Of a stretch of 64,000 bases of DNA, positions 8,715-17,754 are shown in pieces. This stretch comes from an uncultured Prochlorococcus sp. (GTDB lineage Bacteria > Cyanobacteriota > Cyanobacteriia > PCC-6307 > Cyanobiaceae): NCBI GenBank assembly GCA_902578845.1, contig CACHEM010000004.1, positions 1 to 64,000 on the forward strand. Reading direction: 5' to 3'. The notes beneath the pieces are model-generated. The model was not told where the DNA came from. It saw only the letters and a program-made list of their open reading frames with translations, and searched no databases. Numbering within the stretch: the first letter of the stretch is position 1; every line of letters begins with the position of its first letter. Both the position numbers and the translations under genes were made by a program.

Positions 8715-9650
8715 ATGCAAGATTTAGCTAAAAAGAAAATTAATATAAAATCTCCTGCCAAAATAAATTTGCACCTTGAAGTCATTGGTAAAAGAGAGGA
8801 TGGATTTCATGAGTTAGCAATGATTATGCAAAATATCGATCTTGCTGATTATTTAGAATTTGAAATTAATAATGAAGGTTTAATTAAACTTGAGTCTGAT
8901 TGTAATGATTTAAGCCTATCTGATGATAATTTAATTGTTAAATCGGCAAACCTATTAAGGAAAAAATCAAATATAGATTGCGGTGCGAATATATTTTTAA
9001 AAAAAAATATCCCAATTGGTGCAGGATTAGCTGGTGGATCCAGTAATGCAGCAGCAACATTAATTGGTCTTAATAATTTATGGGATTTAAAATTAGATCA
9101 AAAAGCTTTATGTTCATTAGCATCAACTTTAGGATCTGATATTCCCTTTTTTATAAATGGTGGTATTCAATTATGTTTTGGAAGAGGCGAAATTTTGGAG
9201 AAATTAGATTCAACCCTTGAATATGGAGCAATTCTTTTAAAAAATCCGAATGTATCAGTATCAACTGCTGAAACTTATAAAAAATATAGTAATAGATTTT
9301 GTGATCAATATCTTACTGATAGAGAAATGATTGAGAAAATAAGAAAAAATTTAAGAGATAATGGTTTAAAAAACTTAAATTTTGATAATCAACATTTATC
9401 TATTAAAAATGATTTGCAGTTAGTTGTTGAAAATGAAAATGATTCTGTAAAGCAGGCATTATATTTACTTTCTGAATTAGAAAATTGTCTCACATTTTCA
9501 ATGAGTGGATCAGGCCCTACATGCTTTGCACTCTTTAAAAATATAGAGACTGCTAAAAAAGAATTAACTGCAAATTATAAAATGTTTAGAAATAAAGGTT
9601 TCGATTCATGGGTTTGCACTTTCCTTGAAAAGGGAATAACATTCATATAA
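8715..9650 (+). CDS. ispE: 4-diphosphocytidyl-2-C-methyl-D-erythritol kinase
   Basis: IspE phosphorylates CDP-methylerythritol in the MEP isoprenoid pathway, feeding carotenoids, the chlorophyll tail and quinones. The 311-residue GHMP kinase has motif 1 SPAKINLHLEVIGKREDGFHE, here split as SPAKINLHL and DGFHE, the ATP-binding glycine loop PIGAGLAGGSSNAAA, and motif 3 MSGSGPTCFAL near the C-terminus. It forms a plus-strand run with ksgA upstream. dxs, the first enzyme of the same pathway, lies at 32.3 kb. Confidence 0.97.
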   Translation: MQDLAKKKINIKSPAKINLHLEVIGKREDGFHELAMIMQNIDLADYLEFEINNEGLIKLESDCNDLSLSDDNLIVKSANLLRKKSNIDCGANIFLKKNIPIGAGLAGGSSNAAATLIGLNNLWDLKLDQKALCSLASTLGSDIPFFINGGIQLCFGRGEILEKLDSTLEYGAILLKNPNVSVSTAETYKKYSNRFCDQYLTDREMIEKIRKNLRDNGLKNLNFDNQHLSIKNDLQLVVENENDSVKQALYLLSELENCLTFSMSGSGPTCFALFKNIETAKKELTANYKMFRNKGFDSWVCTFLEKGITFI

Positions 9651-9672
9651 ATTTTTTTATTAAAATTTTATT

Positions 9673-9975
9673 GTGGCTAATAATAGTAATGAGAATATTG
9701 AAAAAAACATTCCCGAAAAAGGACCATTAAATTTTATTGTAGGATCATTAACAAGTTTTCTATTATTTATATTTTTTTATTTTTTAAGTAATAAAATTGC
9801 AATTTATTTTTCAGTACATAAACCATCTAATTCTTCTGAAATAGTTCAAAATATTTCTTCTAGTATTAATACCTTAATAATTGGATTATCTTTTTTGCTA
9901 ACTTTCTCTTTTGGCTTTATTGGTATTGGACTTTTTATTGTATTTATTCGCAGTTTTTTTCTGAAGAAAAGTTGA
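9673..9975 (+). CDS. DUF3082-family membrane protein
   Basis: A 100-residue protein starting at GTG 9673. A polar N-terminus precedes two hydrophobic segments (about residues 20-45 and 60-95). It ends in a basic tail (FFLKKS), suggesting the C-terminus is cytoplasmic. Composition, length and position between ispE and pdhB match the cyanobacterial DUF3082 family, whose function is unknown. It lies 22 bp downstream of ispE. Confidence 0.75.
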   Translation: MANNSNENIEKNIPEKGPLNFIVGSLTSFLLFIFFYFLSNKIAIYFSVHKPSNSSEIVQNISSSINTLIIGLSFLLTFSFGFIGIGLFIVFIRSFFLKKS

Positions 9976-10009
9976 ATTGCCAATATTATAATAGAAATAC
10001 CTTCTTTGA

Positions 10010-10105
10010 ATGTCTTTACATGACCTAGGGCTTTTAATACTTTTGCTTTCGCCTGGAATGATTTTATCAATATTGCTACTCATAACCTTCGCTGAAGGAG
10101 GTTGA
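10010..10105 (+). CDS. candidate 31-residue single-helix membrane peptide
   Basis: An ATG frame of 31 codons fills the gap before pdhB. It starts MSLHDLGLLILLLSPGM and ends LLLITFAEGG, with one strongly hydrophobic helix of about 22 residues, an acidic N-terminal Asp and a Glu near the end. The size and topology resemble the small single-helix subunits of photosynthetic and NDH complexes, but I cannot match it to any named one. There is no clear ribosome-binding site, which is common here. It may equally be chance; frame conservation in relatives would decide. Confidence 0.45.
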   Translation: MSLHDLGLLILLLSPGMILSILLLITFAEGG

Positions 10106-10151
10106 ATTATTCAAAGTGGTAGGATTATATATGTGATTAATTAGGTAATTA

Positions 10152-11138
10152 ATGGTGGCTGGAACATTATTATTCAATGCTTTGAAAGAGGCTATTGATG
10201 AAGAAATGGCAAATGATGTAAATGTTTGCGTTATGGGGGAAGATGTTGGTCAATATGGAGGATCTTATAAGGTAACTAAGGATTTATATGAAAAATATGG
10301 AGAGTTAAGAGTCTTAGATACTCCAATTGCAGAGAATAGTTTTACGGGAATGGCTGTGGGCGCAGCAATGACTGGGTTAAGACCAATAGTAGAAGGAATG
10401 AATATGGGTTTTTTGCTTTTAGCTTTTAATCAGATATCAAATAATATGGGTATGCTTAGATATACAAGTGGTGGAAATTATAAGATACCAGCAGTAGTTC
10501 GTGGACCTGGAGGAGTTGGTCGTCAACTCGGTGCCGAACACAGTCAAAGACTTGAAGCATATTTTCATGCAGTTCCCGGGATAAAGATTGTTGCATGCAG
10601 TACTCCTACAAATGCTAAAGGTTTAATGAAAGCAGCTATAAGAGATGATAATCCTGTTTTATTTTTCGAACATGTTCTTCTATACAATTTGTCTGAAGAA
10701 TTACCTGAGGGTGATTACACTTGCGCTTTAGATCAGGCTGACGTTGTAAAAGAAGGTAAAGATATTACTTTATTGACTTATTCAAGAATGAGACATCACT
10801 GCCTTAAAGCTGTTGAAGAATTAGAAAAAAAAGGAATAGATGTTGAATTAATAGATTTAATAAGTTTAAAACCATTTGATATGGAAACCATCTCAAAATC
10901 AATTAGAAAAACAAATAAAGTAATAATTGTTGAAGAATGTATGAAGACTGGAGGTATTGGCGCAGAATTAATTGCCTTAATAACAGAAGAGTGTTTCGAT
11001 GATCTTGATACCCGACCTATTAGATTATCTAGTCAGGATATTCCAACTCCGTATAATGGAAATCTTGAGAATTTGACAATAATCCAACCACATCAAATAG
11101 TTGAAAAAGTAGATGATTTAATTAGTGGGAGTATATAG
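10152..11138 (+). CDS. pdhB: pyruvate dehydrogenase E1 component, beta subunit
   Basis: E1-beta pairs with E1-alpha to decarboxylate pyruvate using thiamine diphosphate, supplying acetyl-CoA. The 328-residue protein shows the family patches [52 protein letters not shown], and C-terminal transketolase domain [17 protein letters not shown]. No pdhA or E2/E3 gene is adjacent, so the complex genes are dispersed. It is followed by secD after only 3 bp, giving a tight pdhB-secD-secF run. Confidence 0.97.
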   Translation: MVAGTLLFNALKEAIDEEMANDVNVCVMGEDVGQYGGSYKVTKDLYEKYGELRVLDTPIAENSFTGMAVGAAMTGLRPIVEGMNMGFLLLAFNQISNNMGMLRYTSGGNYKIPAVVRGPGGVGRQLGAEHSQRLEAYFHAVPGIKIVACSTPTNAKGLMKAAIRDDNPVLFFEHVLLYNLSEELPEGDYTCALDQADVVKEGKDITLLTYSRMRHHCLKAVEELEKKGIDVELIDLISLKPFDMETISKSIRKTNKVIIVEECMKTGGIGAELIALITEECFDDLDTRPIRLSSQDIPTPYNGNLENLTIIQPHQIVEKVDDLISGSI

Positions 11139-11141
11139 GCA

Positions 11142-12611
11142 ATGAAAAGAAGGCAAGGTTGGCTTTTTTTTATTATATTTCTACTTACTTTATCTGTATA
11201 TCTATTAAAAAATTATCCCTTACAGCTGGGATTAGATTTACAAGGAGGTTCTCAGCTTACACTACAAATTATTAAAGAGGAAGGTAAGGTAACAAGGGAT
11301 GAACTTGAAGCAGTTAATTCGGTTATAGATAAGCGCGTTAACAATTTAGGAGTTTCTGAGTCTAATTTGCAAACCCTCGGTGGAGATCAATTGATTTTAG
11401 AATTGCCAGGTGAACAAAATCCATTAGTAGCTTCAAGGGTATTAGGTAAGACTGCATTATTAGAATTTAGAACCCAAAAAGAAGGAACATCTACAGAATT
11501 AAAAACCCTGCAACTACAGAGATTGAGTATTAAAGAATTAATTGAACAATATTCCATTGCAGAAAAAAGTCAAAATGATGATAATTTCTTAAAAGTTATT
11601 CAAGATAATCTTAATGATATAGAACAAGAATTGAATTACTCTCCTACAAGTAATGATTTATATGGGAAGTTAATTGAAATAAAAAAATATGTTAATAAAG
11701 AAATTAAAAATTTATTTATTAAAACAGATTTATCAGGTAAGGATCTTATTAACGCAGGAAGGAGACAAGAACAAACAAATAGTAATTGGGAAGTTTTATT
11801 AACTTTTAGTAATTCAGGAGGTGAAAAATTTGCAGAAATTACAAAGTCAATTGCTGGCACTAATCAACTATTAGCTATCATTCTGGATGGTGAGTCAATA
11901 AGTGAAGCCAGTGTTGGTAATCAGTTTGCTAGTACTGGGATTACAGGTGGATCCGCAACAATAAGCGGTAATTTTAGTGCTGAAAATGCTAGAGAATTAG
12001 AAGTTCAACTTAAAGGAGGTTCATTGCCATTGCCAATTGAAATAGTAGAAACTAACACAATAGGGGCTCTGTTGGGATCCAAAAATATATTTAAAAGTCT
12101 TTATGCAGCAATTAGTGGGTTAATTTTTGTTGGTATTTTTATGATTTTTAATTATAGAATTCTAGGTTTTGTTTCAGTTCTTTCTCTAGTACTTTATGGT
12201 TTCTTTAACTTAGCCATATATTCTCTAATTCCTGTAACTTTGACTTTACCTGGAATATCTGGTCTTATACTTAGCATTGGTATGGCTGTTGATGCAAATA
12301 TTCTAATATTTGAGAGAATTAGAGAAGAATTATATGATGGTAATACTCTTACAAGATCTATTGATAGCGGTTTTCAGAGAGCTAATTCATCCATAGTTGA
12401 TGGTCATATTACAACTCTTCTTAGTTGTTTTGTATTGTTTTTATTAGGAACAAATTTTGTTAAGGGTTTTGCGGCAACATTAGGTATTGGGGTCTTAATA
12501 AGCTTGTTTACCTCATTAAATTTCTCTAAAACTATTTTGCGATTTTTTACAACATATCAATCTTTGAGACAGAAAAATCTCTATCTGCCAAGGAATAATT
12601 TTTTAAATTAA
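11142..12611 (+). CDS. secD: protein translocase subunit SecD
   Basis: SecD with SecF uses the proton-motive force to assist late SecYEG protein export across the plasma and thylakoid membranes. The 489 residues have an N-terminal helix, the GLDLQGGSQLTLQI motif, a large extracytoplasmic P1 domain, and a C-terminal RND-type bundle with the signature GMAVDANILIFERIREE. It lies directly after pdhB and is followed by secF 22 bp later. Confidence 0.97.
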   Translation: MKRRQGWLFFIIFLLTLSVYLLKNYPLQLGLDLQGGSQLTLQIIKEEGKVTRDELEAVNSVIDKRVNNLGVSESNLQTLGGDQLILELPGEQNPLVASRVLGKTALLEFRTQKEGTSTELKTLQLQRLSIKELIEQYSIAEKSQNDDNFLKVIQDNLNDIEQELNYSPTSNDLYGKLIEIKKYVNKEIKNLFIKTDLSGKDLINAGRRQEQTNSNWEVLLTFSNSGGEKFAEITKSIAGTNQLLAIILDGESISEASVGNQFASTGITGGSATISGNFSAENARELEVQLKGGSLPLPIEIVETNTIGALLGSKNIFKSLYAAISGLIFVGIFMIFNYRILGFVSVLSLVLYGFFNLAIYSLIPVTLTLPGISGLILSIGMAVDANILIFERIREELYDGNTLTRSIDSGFQRANSSIVDGHITTLLSCFVLFLLGTNFVKGFAATLGIGVLISLFTSLNFSKTILRFFTTYQSLRQKNLYLPRNNFLN

Positions 12612-12633
12612 ATTTTTTTATTTTAAATTTTAC

Positions 12634-13548
12634 ATGAAATACAATCTTGAACTAATAAAAAATAAAAGAAAGATAATTAGTTTCTCAACTGTTCTTATTT
12701 TGTTGAGTCTTTTAGGAATTATATATTCTACTTTCAATACTTCTTATAAAAAACCTATAAATTTAGGGATGGATTTTGTTGGCGGAAATGAACTAAGAAT
12801 AGAGAGAATTTGTAAGGAGGAATGTTCTGATTTTTCTCCTGATTCTGTTTTAGAAAATCTAAGAGAAATCTCTAAAAATAAAAACGTTTTAAACAATATT
12901 AAATTACAATCTCAAAATAATAATAAATTGATCTCAATAAGAACACCTTATTTGAGTATCGAAGAATCAAATAATCTTATTAGTAATCTTGATGATATTA
13001 TTGGACCTCTAAATTATGAGAGTAAGGATTCAAGATTAATTGGTCCAAAGCTTGGGAAAAGATTACTTACTAATTGTGTTACTTCATTGTTAGTTTCTTT
13101 ATTTGCAATATCTTTATATATAACTATTAGATTTGATAAAAAATATGCATTATTTGCATTATTAGCTTTATTCCATGATTTATTAATTGTTTTCGGTATA
13201 TTCTCTTGGTTGGGGATTATATTATCTGTCGAGGTAAATAGTTTATTTGCTGTGTCCTTGCTTACTATTGCTGGTTATTCTGTAAATGATACTGTTGTTA
13301 TTTTTGATAGAATTCGTGAAAATTTAAAATCAAAAAAAGAAGGTTATAACGAAACTATTCAATTATCAGTAAACGAATCATTTAGGAGAACAACTTTTAC
13401 CAGTATTACAACTTTAATCCCTTTATTAAGCATAATTTTGTTTGGATCTTACTCGCTATTTTGGTTTTCTTTGGCTTTATCATTAGGAATTATAGTTGGA
13501 AGTTATTCAAGTATTTTATTGGCTCCATCTTTGTTGCTTAAGGACTGA
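12634..13548 (+). CDS. secF: protein translocase subunit SecF
   Basis: SecF partners with SecD in driving protein export. The 304-residue protein has six expected membrane segments, the N-terminal signature NLGMDFVGGNELRI, and the RND motif AGYSVNDTVVIFDRIREN near residues 210-230. A cysteine pair (CKEEC) in the first extracytoplasmic region is a small local feature. It is the downstream member of the pdhB-secD-secF cluster and is followed by a 60-residue membrane protein. Confidence 0.97.
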   Translation: MKYNLELIKNKRKIISFSTVLILLSLLGIIYSTFNTSYKKPINLGMDFVGGNELRIERICKEECSDFSPDSVLENLREISKNKNVLNNIKLQSQNNNKLISIRTPYLSIEESNNLISNLDDIIGPLNYESKDSRLIGPKLGKRLLTNCVTSLLVSLFAISLYITIRFDKKYALFALLALFHDLLIVFGIFSWLGIILSVEVNSLFAVSLLTIAGYSVNDTVVIFDRIRENLKSKKEGYNETIQLSVNESFRRTTFTSITTLIPLLSIILFGSYSLFWFSLALSLGIIVGSYSSILLAPSLLLKD

Positions 13549-13566
13549 GATTAGGCATCTAATTTT

Positions 13567-13749
13567 ATGAAATTAAATTACTACTTAATACTTTTATTTT
13601 CATTGGTTTTAATTGATCTATCTACTGAATTAAGAATATTATTTGATCATTTTACTTTTAGTTCATTATATTTTGCCATTGGTAATCATCCCCTAGCCTT
13701 CTTTTTACTTTTTTCCTACCCATATTTATATAAAAAATTAATTAAGTAA
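13567..13749 (+). CDS. small two-helix membrane protein of unknown function
   Basis: A 60-residue product starting MKLNYYLILLFSLVLIDLST, with two hydrophobic segments separated by ELRILFDHFTFSSLYFAIGNHP and a basic C-terminus (YLYKKLIK). It lies 18 bp downstream of secF on the same strand and ends 3 bp before the convergent AI-2E transporter gene. Tight packing and plausible membrane topology support it as real. I do not recognise the family; a link to export is only positional. Confidence 0.65.
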   Translation: MKLNYYLILLFSLVLIDLSTELRILFDHFTFSSLYFAIGNHPLAFFLLFSYPYLYKKLIK

Positions 13750-13752
13750 TTT

Positions 13753-14796
13753 TTAAATATCTTTTATTGATTCTTTTATTAAAACCTGTATTACTACAGC
13801 TAATGGAAGAGATAGAATTAATCCTAATGGCCCAAAAATAAAGGTGAATCCAAATTGTGATATTAATGTTAAACCAGGAAGTAAGTTTGCTTTTTTCTTC
13901 ATTATAGATGGCATTATTATATAGCTTTCAATATTTTGAATTACTACATATGCTCCCAATACGGCCAGTGGCTTCCAAAAATTATCTAGTAGTGCAATTG
14001 AGATTGGAAATATTCCACTAATAACTGGACCTATATTTGGAATTATATTAAGAACCATTGCTATTAAAGCATTTGATACAACATATTTGACATCCAATAT
14101 TGATAAAACGATTAATGATAATAGTCCTACTGATAATGAGCTTATCACCATAGAAAAGGTCCAATTTGCTAATGCAATGTTGCATTTATCAAGAATATTT
14201 CTAAATTTATTGCGATAATTTTTTGGAATTAAAAGAAGTATATTTTCTTTATATTGTTTTGGTTCAATAGAAATCATCAAACTGACTACTAGTACAAATA
14301 TTAATTTCAAAAGACCTGAACCCAGATTCCCAGCTAAATTAATTAGATTCTTAAAACTTTCTTGAATAGCTTTTGTAATAGTTGTTGTATCTGGGATAGT
14401 AACTAAATTATTATTAAAATTGAATATGTCTATAACATTTTCTGATTTTTCACCATAAAAAATATCATTTAATTTATTCAGATTTGTATTAATTAAAATA
14501 TTTATTTTTGATAGACCATTTGGAATATCAACTAGTATTTCATTGAATTCTTTTACAAAAGGAGGTAATACAAGAATTAAAATAGTAAATACTATTACTG
14601 ATATAACTGTTAATACAAGAAACAAAGACAGCGATCGGGGAATTTTCAATCCCTTTTGCATTTGATTACATAAATTACATACAATATTTGAAATAACTAA
14701 AGAACAAATTATTAATAGAAGAAAATCTCTTAAAGTCCATATTATTAATGAAGTGATTAAAATTACCACTATTTTGAAATATGATGAACTATTCAA
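13753..14796 (-). CDS. AI-2E (PerM)-family transporter
   Basis: The 347-residue membrane protein has about eight helices, with the large hydrophilic segment after helix 3 that is typical of the AI-2E/PerM family. Family patches include LVLPPFVKEFNEIL, the conserved ALIAMVLNIIPNIGPVISGIFP, and PSIMKKKANLLPGLTLIS near the end. Members include exporters of autoinducer or metabolites and Na+/H+ antiporters, so the substrate is unknown. It is transcribed towards secF and lies 17 bp downstream of psb28. Confidence 0.88.
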   Translation of the reverse strand: MNSSSYFKIVVILITSLIIWTLRDFLLLIICSLVISNIVCNLCNQMQKGLKIPRSLSLFLVLTVISVIVFTILILVLPPFVKEFNEILVDIPNGLSKINILINTNLNKLNDIFYGEKSENVIDIFNFNNNLVTIPDTTTITKAIQESFKNLINLAGNLGSGLLKLIFVLVVSLMISIEPKQYKENILLLIPKNYRNKFRNILDKCNIALANWTFSMVISSLSVGLLSLIVLSILDVKYVVSNALIAMVLNIIPNIGPVISGIFPISIALLDNFWKPLAVLGAYVVIQNIESYIIMPSIMKKKANLLPGLTLISQFGFTFIFGPLGLILSLPLAVVIQVLIKESIKDI

Positions 14797-14812
14797 TTTT
14801 CAAAATACTCTA

Positions 14813-15163
14813 CTACTTCTCAGAATATCCTAATCCATTTGATTTGGCATAACTATTTGCAAATCTCATAAATCTATCAAAGTCTGAAGTTTTCTTCCAA
14901 ATATAAACTGCTTCTAAGAATATGGGTTCTCCATCAACAAACTTTACTTTTACTTCCCTAGTTAGTATTTCACCTTCAGAGTCAATCATTCGCATACCTG
15001 TGATTTCACCATCTGTGATTGAAGATAATGCCTGAGGTTTTTCGAACAAAAATAACGCTTGGCCGGTGGTACCATCCTTACTCCTAGTCAGTCTTATTTC
15101 AGGCACTACTGGTTCATCAGTTCCTTCATAAAATTGAATTTTTGCAGTTTTATTTGCTGTCAT
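14813..15163 (-). CDS. psb28: photosystem II reaction centre assembly protein Psb28
   Basis: Psb28 (PsbW in older naming) binds the cytoplasmic face of assembling photosystem II at CP47 and protects intermediates. The 116-residue soluble protein has the family features [22 protein letters not shown], the central [13 protein letters not shown] and the C-terminal [19 protein letters not shown]. Length is standard. It lies between mnmH upstream and an AI-2E transporter downstream on the minus strand. Confidence 0.96.
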   Translation of the reverse strand: MTANKTAKIQFYEGTDEPVVPEIRLTRSKDGTTGQALFLFEKPQALSSITDGEITGMRMIDSEGEILTREVKVKFVDGEPIFLEAVYIWKKTSDFDRFMRFANSYAKSNGLGYSEK

Positions 15164-15223
15164 AATATTCTGTTAATAATTTTTTATCTTAGGAAATATT
15201 TTCCACATTTGTTATTATTTATT

Positions 15224-16264
15224 TTATAGAACATCAATTATTAACTCTAGGATCCCTTCATCATATTTTTTGTCGGTTAAATCTAATAACTTTATATTTG
15301 TTTTGCCAACCTTTTCATATTCATAACACTTATCGTAATAATCTAGAACTGATCTGCAAACTAGGTCCCATTTCTCATTTTTAATTGATTCAAGAGCTAT
15401 TTTTGTTCTTTGTGGTCCTAATCTTTTTTTAATCCTTAATACAGATTCTTGGAGTTCCTCTTTCTTAAAAACGCTATAAGTATCTATCAACTCATTTAAC
15501 CTGTTAGATTCGCTCCTTAAAATTTCAATTCTCCTAGAATTTTTCATCTGTTTGAAGAATTCATGGGGGATTTTGCATTTACCTATGTTTGCACTTTCAG
15601 CTTCTACAAAAATATTTTTAGAACAATTAAAAGAGTTTAATTTATCTGCAATTTTATTTTCAAATTGTTCATTTGAAGGTTGTTCTTTCATTCCTAAACC
15701 TCCAAATGTACTTCCTCTATGACATGCAAATCCTTCAAGATCAATAGTTTGATATTTATATTTCTCTAGTAATGATAATAATCTTGTCTTCCCCGTTCCT
15801 GTTTTTCCGCCAATAACTACTATGTTCAACTTTTTTGAGAAACTATCTAATACCCATCTTCTATATATTTTGTATCCTCCATTAAGTGTAACAATATTTA
15901 ATTTATATTTTTCTAGTAGCCAAGCAATGCTTTGTGAACGCATTCCTCCTCTAGAACAATATATTCTGATAAAAAATTTATTATTTTTATTAGGAATAGT
16001 TTTATAAGACTCAATATTCTCGAATAAATTATCAAGAAGTAATTCCATTTTTTCTTCAAAAAATTTTAAACCCTCTATAACTGCTTTTTTTCTTCCCTCT
16101 TTTTTGTAAATCGTACCAATTATTGATCTCTCATCATTATCAAATAGTGGAATGTTAATAGAATTAGGCATGTGTCCTTTATAATATTCACTCGGGCTCC
16201 TAACATCTATAAGTGGTCCTTTAAAACTTCTAAATTTCTCTAGTTCTTTTCTTTTGAAATACAT
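15224..16264 (-). CDS. mnmH: tRNA 2-selenouridine/geranyl-2-thiouridine synthase MnmH (SelU)
   Basis: MnmH replaces sulfur with selenium at wobble 2-thiouridine, via a geranylated intermediate. The 346-residue protein has an N-terminal rhodanese domain (LIDVRSPSEYYKGHMPNSINIPL) with active Cys C103 in IYCSRGGMRSQS, followed by a P-loop domain GGKTGTGKTRLL and the EAESANIG patch. No selenophosphate synthase gene (selD) is in this window, so whether selenium is used is unknown. It is divergent from gun4, with 33 bp between them. Confidence 0.93.
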   Translation of the reverse strand: MYFKRKELEKFRSFKGPLIDVRSPSEYYKGHMPNSINIPLFDNDERSIIGTIYKKEGRKKAVIEGLKFFEEKMELLLDNLFENIESYKTIPNKNNKFFIRIYCSRGGMRSQSIAWLLEKYKLNIVTLNGGYKIYRRWVLDSFSKKLNIVVIGGKTGTGKTRLLSLLEKYKYQTIDLEGFACHRGSTFGGLGMKEQPSNEQFENKIADKLNSFNCSKNIFVEAESANIGKCKIPHEFFKQMKNSRRIEILRSESNRLNELIDTYSVFKKEELQESVLRIKKRLGPQRTKIALESIKNEKWDLVCRSVLDYYDKCYEYEKVGKTNIKLLDLTDKKYDEGILELIIDVL

Positions 16265-16297
16265 GGATAGTTTTTATTTTTAGATTGATTTTTTAAA

Positions 16298-17017
16298 ATG
16301 AATAACAAAGAAAAAGATAACTATAGTAATGCTACATTAGATCTGATAAAAAAATTTGTAGATTCCAATCAAAGAAAAAGAATAAATTCGTTAACTCAAA
16401 TAGAATCTGAAGTTGAAAATATTTTTAAACTTGGCCCTTCACTATTTGATATTTTTGATAGTGACGGAGATGACTGGGCTGCTGGTTGGATATTACAAGT
16501 TTTAAAAAAATTTAAGCCTGAATTCTTCGAAAACTCTAAATTCAATAATTGGTTTAATGCATATTCAAATATTGATATTAATTATGATGATTTGCAATTG
16601 ATGTTGATTGAACAAAAATTTGAAGAGGCAGATAGATTAACAAGTTCCTATCTACGGAAATTAGCTGGAAGATTAGCTGAAAAACGTGGATATGTTTTCT
16701 ATAGTGAAGTTAAGAATATGTCAAGCAAAGATCTAGAAACAATAGATAGATTATGGACTATTTATTCTACTGGTAGATTTGGATTCTCAATACAAGCAAA
16801 GATATTAAAATCAGTAGGGAAAAAATATGAATTAATGTGGCCTAAAATAGGTTGGAAAAAAGAGGGTATATGGACTAGATATCCTGGATCTTTTTGCTGG
16901 TCATTGGATGCTCCTGATGGACATATGCCTTTAGTAAATCAACTAAGAGGAGTAAGACTTATGGACTCCATTCTAAGGCATCCTGCTATTGCAGAGAGAC
17001 ATAAAAATATTCTTTAA
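16298..17017 (+). CDS. gun4: GUN4-domain protein, Mg-chelatase porphyrin-binding cofactor
   Basis: GUN4 binds protoporphyrin IX and Mg-protoporphyrin and stimulates Mg-chelatase in chlorophyll synthesis. The 239 residues comprise an N-terminal helical domain and the GUN4 core, starting around residue 95 with LQLMLIEQKFEEADRLTSSYL and continuing DRLWTIYSTGRFGFSIQ, GWKKEGIWTRYPGSFCWSL and a terminal DSILRHPAIAERH. Both parts are typical of cyanobacterial GUN4. It is followed by an RsbW-like ATPase gene on the same strand. Confidence 0.92.
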   Translation: MNNKEKDNYSNATLDLIKKFVDSNQRKRINSLTQIESEVENIFKLGPSLFDIFDSDGDDWAAGWILQVLKKFKPEFFENSKFNNWFNAYSNIDINYDDLQLMLIEQKFEEADRLTSSYLRKLAGRLAEKRGYVFYSEVKNMSSKDLETIDRLWTIYSTGRFGFSIQAKILKSVGKKYELMWPKIGWKKEGIWTRYPGSFCWSLDAPDGHMPLVNQLRGVRLMDSILRHPAIAERHKNIL

Positions 17018-17065
17018 ATAGAGGTATTTAATAAGTTAAAATTAAGACAGTATCAAAATATTATT

Positions 17066-17500
17066 ATGTCCTTATTTCGGGGCAAAAATATTTTAAAAAA
17101 ATTTTTGACAAGACCAAAGATTAACTGGTCACACTACGAATTCGAATCTTCATTACAGTTAAATGAATTTGTAGATCAATTATTAGAACCTATTAAAAAT
17201 TCTCAATCAAGCTATCTTATAAAACTTGGTTTACATGAAGCACTAGTTAACGCAGTAAAACATGGAAATAAATTAGATCCTAAAAAAAATATTAGAGTAA
17301 GAAGAATAATTACTCCTAATTGGTGTGTTTGGCAAATTCAAGATCAAGGTAATGGTTTAGAAATAAAAAAAAGAGACTACAAATTACCAAAAAAAATAAG
17401 TAGTGTAAATGGCCGTGGCTTATACATTATTAATGAATGTTTTGATGATATTAGATGGAGTAGTAAAGGTAATAGGCTTCAGTTGGCTTTAAAAAGGTGA
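17066..17500 (+). CDS. RsbW-like anti-sigma/serine kinase ATP-binding protein
   Basis: The 144-residue protein is essentially one HATPase_c_2 domain. It has the N-box LGLHEALVNAVKHGNK, G1 box IQDQGNGLEI and G2 box GRGLYIINECFDDIRW, with no sensor or dimerisation domain. Relatives (RsbW, SpoIIAB) bind sigma factors and phosphorylate anti-anti-sigma partners. No sigma factor or STAS partner gene is adjacent, so the target is unknown. Its last 22 bp overlap, tail to tail, the downstream minus-strand gene. Confidence 0.85.
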   Translation: MSLFRGKNILKKFLTRPKINWSHYEFESSLQLNEFVDQLLEPIKNSQSSYLIKLGLHEALVNAVKHGNKLDPKKNIRVRRIITPNWCVWQIQDQGNGLEIKKRDYKLPKKISSVNGRGLYIINECFDDIRWSSKGNRLQLALKR

Positions 17501-17742
17501 TTTTTACTAGGGCAAGGTTGATCTACGTTAATTTCTTTTAACCATTTAATACTTTCTTCTATATACTCAATAGTTTCTTTTTCATTACAAGATATAATTA
17601 AATGACATAATCCCGCCGAAATTAGTTCTGCCGATCGTTTATATTTATTTCCTTTATCTTTATGCCATTTAGAATGATCAATCTTTAATTTGTCATTAAG
17701 ACTTTGAACAAGCTGAATAGTATCTTTATCCCAATATGTCAT
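17479..17742 (-). CDS. conserved small cyanobacterial protein (DUF6439-like)
   Basis: An 87-residue soluble protein with predicted helical segments (DTIQLVQSLNDKLKIDHSKW, SAELISAGLCHLIIS, ESIKWLKEINVDQ) and no membrane segment or signal peptide. The arrangement resembles a short cyanobacterial family I know as DUF6439, but I hold that name only loosely. It lies 12 bp downstream of the methyltransferase on the same strand and overlaps the 3' end of the RsbW-like gene by 22 bp. Function is unknown. Confidence 0.7.
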   Translation of the reverse strand: MTYWDKDTIQLVQSLNDKLKIDHSKWHKDKGNKYKRSAELISAGLCHLIISCNEKETIEYIEESIKWLKEINVDQPCPSKNHLFKAN

Positions 17743-17754
17743 AGAAGTTTTTAT

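Noticed and set aside
8273..8785. 170-residue minus-strand frame
   Set aside because: It lies opposite the ksgA 3' half and ispE start and has no family features.
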